Source: Gymnopus androsaceus JB14
Lineage: Eukaryota; Basidiomycota; Agaricomycetes; Agaricales; Omphalotaceae
DNA length: 64,000 nucleotides
NCBI GenBank assembly: GCA_009733575.1
Contig: ML769515.1
Span: 91,987-155,986, forward strand
Direction: 5' to 3'
Each line of letters begins with the position of its first letter. Positions within the stretch are counted from its first letter, which is position 1. Positions 23,582 through 34,293 of this stretch are shown piece by piece. A program made the translations under genes and the position numbers. A model generated the notes under the pieces. It made no database searches. It had not been told where the DNA came from and saw only the letters and a program-made list of their open reading frames with translations.

Positions 23582-24497
23582 TTACCTCCTACTCCTCGGG
23601 CGATGACGTAGAACGTACTCTGCGTTCGATGCATGGCGTAGGGTTTGTGGACTTTGAGTGAAGAACGAAAGCATGTCCAGCATGAAGAGCATCGTCGCAG
23701 TGTACTGTGTGTCTGGAGACGCCAATTTCATCACGATCGTTCCGCCAAACTTGATGGAGAGAAGGGCGATGAGGACTTGTGAGATGGCGAGTAGGTCAGC
23801 CGTGGATGCGGGCTGGTTTCGGAGGTGGTGAGCATCGAGAAGGACGAGATCAAAGTCTCGCGCGAGGAGGATCTCTGGCATCGGAATGGTGACGGGCTGT
23901 ATCAGATCGTCAGGATAGATCGTGTTTTCGCCTAGATGAAAAGTAGTCATGTCGGCGAAGATGACTGTTTGGCGAGCACGGAGGGATTCTTCTAGGAGGT
24001 ATGGATGACCTCCTTGGGTGGGATCGAGAGATAGGCCGACGCTGGTGCATTCTTTATTCTTTTTTAAGATATAGGTCGAGAAACCTCCCGGACAACATCT
24101 AATGACCATGATCTAGTTCTACACGCTTCAGAGCATAGAAAAACCACTTACCCGAGATCCAAAAACCGAAAAGGTCTATTGGAAAATGGAACCACCCAAA
24201 GCCTATCGGAAGCCCCGCTGTTGTCGATTTGATTCATGATTTTCTTCATCTTTTTCAACCATATCTGTTGTAGCTCTGGACCAGCATTATCTGCAGTTTG
24301 TTGTCTGGTTGCGAATGTGTTCTCGGAACTTTGGATCCTTTTGTCCCTAGAGATGAGGACGATCAGTTTTTGGCACGTCGAGAAGACGGCATTTTCATCA
24401 AGCTCACCTTGCGTTTGAGGTTCTTCAAGTGCTGAAGATCATCGCTTCCCCAGCCTGGGACGCTGTTGACATGAAGAGACTGGAGTTCAGTAGGCAT
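23582..24497 (-). CDS. FtsJ-like (RrmJ fold) SAM-dependent methyltransferase
   Basis: Exon 24098-23582 reads CCPGGFSTYILKKNKEC, then DLVLLDAHHLR and GGTIVMKLA. The exon before it ends RPFRFLDLG; joined across the intron this gives motif I, FLDLGCCPGGFS, of the FtsJ-type RNA 2'-O-methyltransferase fold. Upstream exons read MPTELQSLHVNS, WGSDDLQHLKNLKRK, QKDPKFREHIRNQ and PELQQIWLKKMKK. The start at 24497 is the first plausible Met, not proven. Between FREHIRNQTT and ADNAGPELQQ the frame shifts by one near 24295-24305. Many Agaricomycetes carry this type of protein without a known RNA target. The 3' half is sound; the 5' half is less certain. Confidence 0.7.
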
Positions 24498-24999
24498 ATG
24501 GTGGCAGGTGAGGATGCGCTCAGGTCCGCAGCAAACTGGAAAACAGTGTACTTATATCTGAACCTCAATTGCAGAACATGAGAATCGCAGTAAAGTATAC
24601 ACGAGGTATGCCACGAGTATGCCTACTGGTGTCACGGTGACTCGATTTAGAATCTTATCGCGACTGAGGATCGTCGAATACGCCGCGAGACCATGACCCA
24701 ACGTTCACTAGAAGAATGTAGCTTCTTGATCGATAACAAGTTAAAGTTGTAAAGAAATGTTCGCACCATGCATGGACAGCTTGAGCTCCAGTAAAGTGGC
24801 AACTGCTTGACTGTAGTGACTAGGTTCGCGGGTTGGGAGAATAGAAAAGTGCTCGTCATACGCGCCTCTGGCATCGGCTCCACGGACCGAGTGAGCACGT
24901 GCACGCGATTACCCCGCTGCTCCAACTTAGTTTCTTCGTTCTGCTTTGGTGCTTTTCAGAGGACTCTTGTTAATTCTATCCTCAAAAACTTCTCTAAAA

Positions 25000-26095
25000 A
25001 TGGCCTCCATGCTTCGGATGTACAAGTGTGTTGTTTATACTATCGAGCCAATGAATCTTGCTGAAACATTACAGTTCTGCTCTCCAGCGAAGGCCAATGC
25101 TCACTCAGTGCGCGACGGCCGCGTTCTTATTTGGTGCTGGTGATATAATAGCCCAGCAGGGCTATTGAAGGAAAAGGACAGAAACACGATGTAAGTCTTG
25201 AAAATTGCAAGTTTCATTACGGTACTTTTCGTTCTGGTCTGAGGAGCTTTTTCCTCCTGCAATTTTTTTTTTTTTTGGTGCTCATTCATGGATACTTTCA
25301 GTTTCTAAGAACCTTGCGATTGACAGCTTACGGTGGTGGGTAATGTCTGTCATGATTTCTAGTCTCACTTTTGCAGCGTTCGAAAACTATGGCTCTTTCA
25401 CACTGTCGCTAACTTGATTCTATCTTATAGGCTGTCTCTTCGGACCCGCCATGACGAAATGGTACCAATTCCTCGGCGCTATCAAGTTCTCCTCGCCTAC
25501 AAAAGCTGTGATTTATCGAGTGCGTCCTCTTTCCGTTTCTTCGACCTTCATATCGCTGATACGCTTGCTCCAAAGGTGTTTCTCGACCAAGCTGTGCTCA
25601 CGCCAGGTGAGAAACCAAGTCTCTGCCGCTTTTACACTGTCCTAACCTTTTCCATGTTCTAGCCGCAGTAGGATTCTTCTTTGGCTCTATGAGTGTTATG
25701 GAGGGTAAGCCTCAAGAGGCCATTCCAAGGATCCAGGCCGTAAGCCATAGAGTACCGTCATTCTTGATTTATCACTGACACTGTTCCAGGCTTACGTTCC
25801 CACTATCATTCGTAACTGGGGAGTCTTCATCCCTACCCAAATCATCAACTTTTCAGTTGTGCCCCCCCATCTCAGATTCGTGGTAGTCAGCGTTGTCAGT
25901 TTGTTCTGGAGTGAGTTACTTTCTTCGTCCGACGCTTTATCATGCTAATGTTAGTTCATCACAGACACGTACCTTAGCCTGGCAAATGCCCAACAAAAGA
26001 AGGCGCCAGAAATGGAGGAGCAGCCCGTATCGCAAACAGTCTCAAAGGCTGTTGCCGAGTTTGAGTCAGGTTTAGAGAAAAAGAAGTCGAATTAG
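25000..26095 (+). CDS. Mpv17/PMP22 family membrane protein, copy A
   Basis: Peroxisomal or mitochondrial inner-membrane channel-like family. Eight exons: 25000-25025, 25075-25190, 25302-25335, 25431-25519, 25576-25606, 25663-25739, 25790-25910, 25965-26095. Signatures: RRPMLTQCATAAFLFGAGD, TAYGGCLFGPAMTKWYQFL, LDQAVLTPAAVGFFFGSM and, near the end, NWGVFIPTQIINFSVVP. The C-terminus is a charged tail (AEFESGLEKKKSN). After IIAQQ the run GGG at 25159-25161 has one G too many: as written the frame hits TGA, and with one G fewer it reads AIEGKGQKHD. The exon total is one base over a multiple of three, which agrees. Exon 3 needs the donor GTGGGT. A paralogue lies at 57963-59017. Confidence 0.85.
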
Positions 26096-26437
26096 AAGCA
26101 TCGAGATGGAAACTATACCTTGTACGTCGTTCGTCGTCCTTCATCGATCTCCTCCCTCTGACGATTGTTCTTTCCTTAGATATTGATTCAGTCAGAAATC
26201 TAGCACGTACTTTGGCCCTGACTACCGTACATCCTCAATAGAATGCCTATGCATACTTTCTATGTGCTGTCGTCCGCGGAACTCCAATTCTAGAATGAAT
26301 TCGCGCTATCGCTATCATTGAGGAGGCCCAGACGAATGCTTTTCGCAACGCTCGCTTGGCCCCCATGATGGAGCTCAGAGCTGCAGTATGTAAGTCTGAG
26401 GGTCGAGTCTGCCGGTGAACACGTCGATAGGGTATAG

Positions 26438-26885
26438 TGCCATATTTGAGGTCATGTACGATGAGATGCGGCCATCGGACTACAGATCTTTGGTACAGGT
26501 AGTCGACGAGTCGGAATGCATTTGGTCGGTTTGCCATAGACCCGTTCCTGCCAGAAGATTTTTCGCCGCAACCCGTCCATCTCCAAGCTTCCAGTGCGAA
26601 TTCTCCGTTCTGGATTGGACTTGAAGGTATAGGCGTAGATTCTCTGTTACAAGAAGAGAAAGCTTATGTATTAGCTTTCCTGCAATATGTAAAAGCCGGA
26701 TATTGACATCCGTAGGCGCGCCCAATTTATTTCCTTCCTGCTCTGAGCTTAGCTGCGCAGATTCTTACAGGGCCTACTCACTGAAGTATCGATTTATCGA
26801 TTTTTACTACCCAGATCTACCTACCGAGGAACAACTGCGGACGGGGCTGCCGGCCTTACTTGTACTCTCTCCGAACAACTCTCAG
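26438..26885 (+). repeat. 0.45-kb direct repeat R1
   Basis: From TGCCATATTTGAGG to CTCCGAACAACTCTC. It is repeated as R2 at 26919-27364 and, with internal deletions, as R3 at about 30952-31260. Rightward fragments read SLVQVVDESECIW, SPFWIELEGIGV, SLLQEEKAYVLAFLQYVKAG and KYRFIDFYYPDLPTEEQLR, so it may derive from a coding exon. The family is not recognised. Confidence 0.8.
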
Positions 26886-26918
26886 GAAAGTATATGATTT
26901 CATTGCTAGCACTGGATG

Positions 26919-27364
26919 TGCCATATTTGAGGTGAGGTAGATGGGCATGTACGATGAGATGCAGCCATCGTACTATAGATCTTTGGTACAGGTGGTCGAC
27001 GAGTCGGAATGCATTTGGCAGACAGAAGATTTTTCGCCGCAGCCCGTCCATCTCCAAGCTTCGAATTCAGATTCCAGTGCGAATTCGCCGTTCTGGATTG
27101 AACTTGAAGGTATAGGCGTAGCTTCTCTGTTACAAGAAGAGAAAGCTTATGTATTAGCTTTCCTGCAATATGTAAAAGCCGGATATTGACATCCGTAGGC
27201 GCGCCCAATTTATTTCCTTCCTGCTCTGAGCTTAGCTGCGCAGATTCTTACAGGGCCTACTCACTGAAGTATCGATTTATCGATTTTTACTACCCAGATC
27301 TACCTACCGAGGAACAACTGCGGACGGGGCTGCCGGCTTTACTTGTACTCTCTCCGAACAACTC
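26919..27364 (+). repeat. 0.45-kb direct repeat R2
   Basis: Second copy of R1, separated from it by about 30 bp and present only in duplication copy 1, so it arose after or independently of the larger duplication. It differs from R1 by a short deletion around GCATTTGG and by substitutions. Confidence 0.8.
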
Positions 27365-27650
27365 TCCATTGCTGGTAGCTAGTGGGACAGTTCAATGCAC
27401 TGCGACTATTCAACTATTTAACTATTCAGAGGCTCGGCCTTACTGGGGTTGGGATGACAGACAGCGCTGTTTTGTACTTCGTGCTCCACAGCCCCCTGCG
27501 AGTGATAAGTTATAACTTCCTTTCCAGTTGCATTCCGGCTTGGCTTACCTCTATTTACCTGCACTGTAAGCCTTGCTGTAAGCTCTTTCTAACCGTTTGG
27601 ACGAACTGTAGATCTGATTTTTAGCATTTCCAGTTGTTGACTCGTAATCG

Positions 27651-28936
27651 ATGGCAGAAATTCACCCCCTGCCACAGGAGTTGCTTGAAATCATCAGCGA
27701 AAACTTTGATTCACGCTCTGATCTCAAAACATTTTCCACAGTCTGTCGGAGCTGGAGAGATGCTACAAGAGCGCGCGTGCTTTCTGCAATATCCCTCCCT
27801 ACAAAATCTTCAGCATCCGAAGAGAAGCAGTCGCCTCTTCGAAGGGGCTCGTTCAGACGAATATATCCTATATCGATCACAGTTGTTGGGGATGATGGCT
27901 TGCTTGAAGTCGAAGAAGTGGGAGTGGTATTCAATGCAGTCCTCTCCATCCCTGGAATATTTGATCTGGTCACCCATCTCGTACTGGAATTCGACTACTC
28001 TCTTTCCATCCTTGCCAGTAGTGTACCCCATTTCCCCCGCCTTAAATTTCCTCGACTGCGGCAACTGACTTTCACTCGTTTGGCCTTCAGTGTAAACTAT
28101 ACAGCCTCCTTTGTCCAGTCATTGGCCCAACTCATCTTGCAGCACCCATCCATCGATTCCCTTTCATTCCGAAAATGCGTTTTCACCAGGCGTAATACTC
28201 GAAAACAGCTCATTAACTTGCTGGCTGCATGTCAATCCACATTTCGTCCTTGTATCACCCAATTTACATTGGGTGACTACGCAACACTATATTACGATTT
28301 AGGAATCTCCAGCGTTACCCACCTGGATGAAAATATTTTGAAGGTGGAATCTACTCACCAGCATTTGCAGATCGATTACATGCTGGGGAATAAAGGCCTA
28401 TTGCAGGCTGTCTTTTCTCTGATGGACTTGAGCTGCATCACTCGCCTCATTGTGCGTGGTGTCACTATATCGGGCTATGAGCGTGCCATTCGACTTCCCT
28501 GGTCAAGGTCACTTCTTGATCTCGATGTTGACTGTGAAGCAGGCTGGAGTGAGTGCATGCACTTTGACTTTAAAAGGCCTTGTTTACCTTGATATTGTAT
28601 GTAGTACTTGGACTACTCGGCACTGTTGCAGAGGATCTCCCGAATCTAAGAAGCATCTCCCTTCGCCTTTACACGACTGGCTTGGTTGATTTTGATCAAA
28701 CCCACAATATCCATTCCCTAAAGTCTCTGCAGAAACTCACCCTACATCTTGTTGAAGCAGAGACAATGGATATTCTGGATCAGGTTTTAGAGTGCATTGT
28801 TCAAGACATTCCTCCGTCATTGCGCTCTGTGGTTGTTTCTGGTCCTCCATTTACTTGGGGAAATGTAGACCCCAGTTCATGTCTGTCTCAAACGCGGCAG
28901 GCTCGTCCAGGCATTCTATGTACGACTGTCGTGTAA
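27651..28936 (+). CDS. F-box-like protein A (intact copy)
   Basis: Two exons, 27651-28548 and 28605-28936, give 409 residues with no break. The N-terminus HPLPQELLEIISENFDSRSD, followed by CRSWRDATR, is an F-box (SCF ubiquitin-ligase adaptor motif). The rest is a degenerate leucine-rich solenoid (FPRLRQLTFTRLAF, LIVRGVTISG, LPNLRSISLRLYTTGL, LKSLQKLTLHLVEAETMDIL). Such proteins recruit substrates to Skp1-Cullin complexes; the target is unknown. Relative to copy B it lacks four codons after the LRRG motif. It also has a short stretch in another frame (SIPGIFDLV against SLEYLNLV) with compensating indels. Confidence 0.8.
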
Positions 28937-29106
28937 CTATCGAGTGATTTAAATTATAATCCGTGGTCTTCGTGTAAAGATGGGTCTTCCTTTCTTAGCC
29001 CCGAACTTACCCGCGAACTTATCAATATTATTCCGTCCATGTCGTTCGTCGTCCTTCATCGATCACCTCCTTCTGACGATTGTTCTTTCCTCAGATATTG
29101 ATTGAG

Positions 29107-29748
29107 GAGTATATACAAAAAACGAAACGAAACTTCCGCCTTATCTATATAGATAACGATATCTTACAGATAATACACCGAAGTTTCGTTCTTAAGGGGC
29201 GGGCCCGGAACAGCATCTAAGTTTCGTTTCTCAGCTCTTTTGTGACTGTTGGTCACTTCTAGCTGTTGGCCCATTGAAATGAAATAAGCGCTGACGCGTA
29301 TGTGTCTTTATTTTCCATCCTCAGCTCATTCTTCAAGTGATTGTAGTATGGCACTTACTTAAAAGCTACTGTATGATTACAATCACAAGTTACTGTAACC
29401 ATATGGCCATTTTGAATGAAGATTGTAGCATGTAGCAGCCTACAGGCTCTAAATAGCTTCAAAGCTTTGAAAAGTAAGTAATGCAAAAATTGCTCCAGAC
29501 AGTTATGCATAAGTATATGTAGCAGCCAGGCCGAACTAGCAAGTGTCTAGCTGCATGAAACATTCTCTTATTTGCTTCATTCTTTATTTAGTGGTACAAT
29601 TGTTTACCTGAACTTACTCTTAACCGGGGGATCCGGGGAGCTGACGGAAGCTCACGGAGGTCTGGCTACTGTTATCGCTAGTGATAATGATATTATCAGA
29701 CGGAAGTTGGACGGAAGCGGAAGTTTCGTTTCGTTTCTGGTCAATACC
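29107..29748. mobile_element. Non-autonomous TIR element, AAACGAAACGAAACTTCCGC ends
   Basis: It is present in duplication copy 2 and absent from the matching point of copy 1 (26184). Ends are imperfect inverted repeats of about 32 bp, sharing AAACGAAACGAAACTTCCGC near both termini. The flanks TTGATTGAG and TTGATGAG look like an 8-9 bp target-site duplication with one indel. Inner AAGTTTCGTT motifs recur near 29170 and 29220. There is no transposase frame. About 640 bp. Confidence 0.65.
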
Positions 29749-29831
29749 GTTGATGAGTCAGAAATCTAGCACGTACTTCGGACCCTGACTACCGTACATC
29801 CTCAATAGAATGCCTATGCATACTTTCTATG

Positions 29832-30760
29832 GGAAAAATCTATTCAGCAACCCGCTTTCTCCGAGAAACCACGGGTTCCTCGGGAAACCCTCTCGAAAAA
29901 GTGACTTGAGGGTTTCTCTGACGACCGGCCGAAACAGGCGCCCACTAGGAAGCGCCCAAGCGTACAGGAAAGAATTATTCATACAAAAACCGCTATTTCA
30001 ATAAATTCCAAGCTTTCAGACTCACAACTGCACAATCAAAGCTGGATTGGTCCAGCACTAAACAGCTCGCAGTTGCGCACGAAGGTCCATCAGAGGGTGG
30101 AGATGCAAGAAAAGGGCGATTCGGGCATGCGAAACCTGAGGGAGCGGACAAAAACGCGCGTCGGAACACGCGTGCTCGTTGTCCTCTGCTTCATGGTAAA
30201 TGATAATGTATCTGCGTTTTATGTAGTTATAAAGCCTATTGAACGCGTCGCAAAATTTCTTGCCGTGTTTACTTCCTAGAGGTGATGCAGACAACATGCC
30301 CAATAACCCGAATTCGGAATCTGAGCGAACTGACAAACATCTGGCCATAGAGGAGCTTGGCAGCCTATGCATATGTGAAAGATGTGGTGCAGGAAGATGT
30401 GGCACAGAAAGAGCACAAGGCGTCGAGATTCCAGAAAGCTTGTTTACTTTCATTAGGATAACATTAAGTAGAAGAACACCGAAACGCACCTTTGGATTCA
30501 ATTTTACCGGTCCGCTGCCTTGATTTGTCTACAAAGCTTTGAGGAGTGACAACAGAAATTGATATTAGCTCAAAGATAAAAAGACCACCTAAGGGCCCGC
30601 CATTCAAAGTTTGAAGGTCTGCGCGATGTCGTTGAAGTTGGAGATCACACCGGCCGGTGATGGTGTTACTAAGCCGAGCCAGCACCCGGGTTCCTCAATA
30701 GTCAGGGTTTCTCCAAGGGGGGGTTTCTCTTAGAAAGGGGGTTTCCCAATAGATTTTTCC
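29832..30760. mobile_element. 929-bp TIR element with perfect 9-bp target-site duplication
   Basis: Ends GGAAAAATCTATT and AATAGATTTTTCC are exact inverted repeats, extending imperfectly to about 40 bp (AACCCnCTTTCT, GAGAAACC). It is flanked by CTTTCTATG on both sides (29823-29831 and 30761-30769). Copy 1 of the duplication has the uninterrupted single site at 26256-26264. A 9-bp duplication suggests the Mutator-like superfamily (8-11 bp sites), but no transposase is encoded. A leftward frame at 30058-30501 (147 codons) matches nothing I recognise. Confidence 0.88.
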
Positions 30761-30951
30761 CTTTCTATGTGCTGTCGTCCGCGGAACTCTGTATTCTAGA
30801 ATGAATTCGCGGTATCGCTATCATTGAGGAGGCTCAGGTGTTTAAAGAACGAATGCTTTTCCCAACGCTCGCTTGGCCCCCGTGATGAAGCTCAGAGCTG
30901 CAGCATTTAAGTCTGAGGGTTGAGTCTGCCGGTGCCCACGTTGATAGGGTG

Positions 30952-31260
30952 TAGTGCCACATTTGAGGTGAGATGCAGCCATCGTACCTTAGATCTTTGG
31001 TACAGGTGGTCGACGAGTCGGAATACATCTGGCAGACGTCATTCCGGTTTGCCGCAGACCTGTTCCTGCCAGAAGATTTTTCGCCGCAATCCAAGCTAAG
31101 CTTCGAATTCAGATTCCAGTGCGAGTTCTCCGTTCTGGATTGGACTTGAAGGTATAGGCGTAGATTCTTTGTTACAAGAAGAGAAAGCTTGTGTAGCTTT
31201 CCTGTAACATGTAAAAGCCGGATATTGACATCCGTACTTGTACTCTCTCTCCGAACAACT
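30952..31260 (+). repeat. Deleted copy R3 of the 0.45-kb repeat
   Basis: Matches R1/R2 from TGCCACATTTGAGG to CTCCGAACAACTCTC but lacks about 110 bp between GACATCCGTA and CTTGTACTCTC. It retains a segment (CAGACGTCATTCCGG) that R2 has lost. Confidence 0.75.
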
Positions 31261-31534
31261 CTCAGGAAAGTATGTGATTTCACTGCTGGCACTGGATGCT
31301 GCGACTATTCAACTATTTAACGAGAAGTTCGGCCTTCCTGGGGTTGGGATGACAGACGGCGCTATTTCGTACTTCGTGCTCCGCAGCCGCCTGCGAGTGA
31401 TAAGTTATAACTTCCTTTCTTCCTTCCAGTTGCATTCCGGCCTGGCTTACCTCTATTTACCTGGACTGTAAGCACTTTCTAACTGTTTGGATGAACCGTA
31501 GAGCCGATCATTTCTAGTTGTTGGCTCGTAATCG

Positions 31535-32832
31535 ATGGCAGAAAATCACCCCCTGCCACAGGAGTTGCTTGAAATCATCAGCGAAAACTTTGATTCACGC
31601 TCTGATCTCAAAGCATTCTCCACAGTCTGTCGGAGCTGGAGAGATGCTACAAGAGCGCGCGTGCTTTCTGCAATATCCCTCCCTACAAAATCTTTAGCAT
31701 CCGACGAGAAGCAGTCGTTTCTTCGAAGGAGGCCAATGAAAGACGCGTTCAGACGAACATATCCTATATCGATCTCAGGTGTTGGGGACGATGGCTTGCT
31801 TGAAGTCGAAGAAGTGGGAGCGGTATTCGATGCAGTCCTCTTATCCCTGGAATATTTGAATCTGGTCACCCATCTCGTACTGGAATTCGACTACTCTCTC
31901 TCCATCCTTGCCAGCAGTGTACCCCATTTCCCCCGCCTTAAATTTCCTCGACTGCGGCGACTGACTTTCACTCGTTTGGCCTTCAATGTAAACTATACAG
32001 CCTCCTTTGTCCATTCATTGGCCCAACTCATCTTGCAGCATCCATCCATCGATTCCCTGTCATTCCGAAAATGCGTTTTCACCAGGCTTGATACTCGAAA
32101 ACAGCTCATTGACCTGCTGGCTGCATGTCAATCCACATTTCGTCCTTGTATCACCCAGTTTGCATTGGATGACTACGCAACGCTATGGTACGATTTAGGA
32201 ATCTCCAGTGTTACCCGCCTGGACGAAAATATTTTGAAGGTGGAGTCTACTCTCCAGACGTACCAGGTTGATCGCATGCTGGGGAATGAAGGCCTACTGC
32301 AGGCTATCTTTTCTCTGATGGACTTGAGCTGCATCACTTGCCTCATTGTGCGTGGTGTCACCATGTCAGGCTATGGGCATGTCATTCGGCTTCCCTGATC
32401 AAGGTCACTTCTTGATCTCGATGTTGACTGTGAAGCAGGCTGGAGTGAGTGCATGCATTTTGACTTTAAAAGGCCTTGCTTACCTTGATATTGCATGTAG
32501 TACTTGGACTACTCGGCACTGTTGCAGAGGATCTCCCGAATCTAAGAAGCATCTCCCTTCGCCTTTACACGACTGGCTTGGTTGATTTTGATCAAACCCA
32601 CAATATCCATTCCCTAAAGTCTCTGCAGAAACTCACGCTACACCTTGTTGAAGCAGAGACAATGGATATTCTGGACCCGATTTTAGAGTGCATTGTTCAA
32701 GACATTCCTCCGTCATTGCGCTCTGTGGTTGTTTCTGGTCCTCCATTTACTTGGGGAAATGTAGACCCCAGTTCATGTCTGCCTCAAACGCGGCAGGCTC
32801 GTCCAGGCATTCTATGCACGACTGTCGTGTAA
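31535..32832 (+). pseudogene. F-box-like protein B, nonsense mutation
   Basis: Paralogue of F-box A in the second tandem copy. The F-box (HPLPQELLEIISENFDSRSD) and LRR region are intact for 287 codons. The Trp codon TGG of copy A (IRLPWSRS) is then TGA at 32396-32398. Downstream, both the intron (32445-32500 region, GTGAGT donor) and the terminal exon (LGLLGTVAEDLPN to CTTVV) are preserved with few changes, so the lesion is recent. A 287-residue truncated protein could still be made. Confidence 0.85.
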
Positions 32833-32930
32833 CTATCGAGTGATTTAAATTATAATCCGTGGTCTTCGTGTAAAGATGAGTCTCCCTTTCTTAGCCCCGA
32901 GCTTACCCGCGAACTTATCATCGTCCGCAC

Positions 32931-33261
32931 TCTGCATTGAAATTTATCATGATGATTTAACGTTTAACCAATCCGACGCCCGTCAATATGCAAGCTTGGA
33001 TGTACGCTGATCAAAATTGCGACGTATGCTCGTGAGTTAGCAGGTACCAGAGTCGCTAACGCTCATATAACTCACCTAGGTCTTAAACCAGCCCCGAGTA
33101 TGCCGCCCTGACCGACAAGTCCGTACGCGCGCCGCTGTGCTTATACCTATTCAACCTGGGCGCCATCGTGCAATTCAGCTCGCCAATGTTTATCGGGGAT
33201 GGCGGGGCCTCCCATGACGTGGGTCTGGGGTTTTTGGCTTGGACATAATTTCATGAGAGGC
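32931..33261. other. Intergenic region
   Basis: Lies between the end of duplication copy 2 and the promoter of the secreted kinase-like gene. No gene is seen. Confidence 0.5.
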
Positions 33262-33269
33262 ATATAAAC
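33262..33269 (+). promoter_or_regulatory. TATA box of secreted kinase-like gene
   Basis: ATATAAAC lies about 90 bp upstream of the ATG at 33360. Confidence 0.5.
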
Positions 33270-33359
33270 CTCCCAGAGTTGCCTTCCTATCTTCAGTCTG
33301 TCGATCTCTCTCTGCTGGTCAGAGAAAATTACTGGGCGAAATTTCTAATCGTCTCAACC

Positions 33360-34293
33360 ATGCTGTTCAATGCTCGATTTTTCGCCATTTTTACCGTGGG
33401 TGTTGCTAGTGTGATCGTCTACGCAACACCTGTTCGCCGAACTATAATGGTAAGTCCCAAGAAAGTTCTTCATTCCATGCTGACCACGCAATATATATAG
33501 CTGGGACCAGCCTTCAACGACCCCCATTATTTCACTAACGAGGAAAGAGCAGTGTTCTGTGAGTACTATCAACTGATTTCCTGGAGTTTTTGAATCTGAA
33601 TTGACGTCTTGCATGATTTCAGCGTCCCCCTTGACCGGTATAATTCTTGGTACGGAAGTGTATAATGAGGGAATGCACAATGATGGCGTGTTTAACCTTC
33701 ACACCGCGAACGGGTGGTACAACGGGATCCCAGCCAACAGCCTACTGCTCAAAGTCTTGCCCTCACTTAATAATGATGCTATTGGTGAAGTGAAGGTACT
33801 TAAGGCTATGCGCGAGTACGTTGCCTCTGGTACGGTGATGATAAGCGACGGGCAAAGAACTGTAAGAAGGCCTGCCATCATCATGTTCAAGAAACCTGGT
33901 GCCCCGCTGCACCATACTACTGTTTACACCCAGGCGTCATCAAGTAGGAAGGCTACGCTACGTTCGACGGTGCTAAAGTTGATGTGTGACCAAGTACACA
34001 CTGATGGCCTACTGGGGTGTTTTACACCCGTAAGTTTCTTCGTCCACGAATATTCTGTGTTTGTACCAAATGCTTCTAGTGATCCCACTGTTGGCAACGT
34101 CCTTGTCCAATTTGACCGCAATGGCTTCCCGCTATCTGTAAACCTTGTTGACTACGGCGCTCCTGGAACGGGTGCTCCTATCGAGAGATTGATGCCTGGT
34201 CACGCAACGCCCGAGGAAATTGTAAGTTACTTAAATTTTTTTGACCGTCGCCCTATCATTACTGAAAGCAATGATAGTATGCTTACTGCATGA
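33360..34293 (+). CDS. Secreted protein-kinase-like (PKL fold) protein
   Basis: Three exons, 33360-33449, 33501-33558, 33623-34293, total 819 bases (272 residues). The N-terminus FFAIFTVGVASVIVYA is a signal peptide. The body reads LLLKVLPSLNN, GEVKVLKAMREYVASG, RRPAIIMFKKPGAPLHHTTV, LKLMCDQV and GNVLVQFDRNGFPLSVNLVD. These recall the degenerate kinase-like secreted proteins of Agaricomycetes: hinge with Lys-Lys-Pro-Gly, a GNVLV catalytic-loop echo, and VDYG in place of DFG. The usual His-Asp of the catalytic loop is not visible. A consensus intron (GTAAGT...TTCTAG) at 34030-34079 would restore PDPTVGNVLV if one C of CCC is extra; read through, the frame stays open. Function unknown. Confidence 0.6.

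Larger units (their letters stand above)
26127..29041 (+). repeat. Tandem duplication, copy 1 (carries F-box gene A)
   Basis: Starts TCGTTCGTCGTCCTTCATCG and runs through upstream non-coding repeats and F-box gene A to about 29041, where the same start sequence recurs as copy 2 (29042 to about 32930). Similarity is high along the whole unit, coding and non-coding. Confidence 0.85.
29042..32930 (+). repeat. Tandem duplication, copy 2 (carries F-box gene B)
   Basis: Begins TCGTTCGTCGTCCTTCATCG like copy 1 and ends in the same 3' flank (CTATCGAGTGATTTAAATTA and beyond). It is about 1 kb longer because two inverted-repeat elements are inserted, partly offset by lack of R2 and deletions in R3. 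Confidence 0.85.

Noticed and set aside
25263..25276. Poly-T run as a retrotransposon tail
   Set aside because: It lies inside an intron of Mpv17 copy A, is short, and has no target-site duplication.
30058..30501. 147-codon minus-strand frame inside the 929-bp element as a possible transposase
   Set aside because: No DDE/D motif, no zinc finger, and composition like non-coding sequence; treated as a non-autonomous element.
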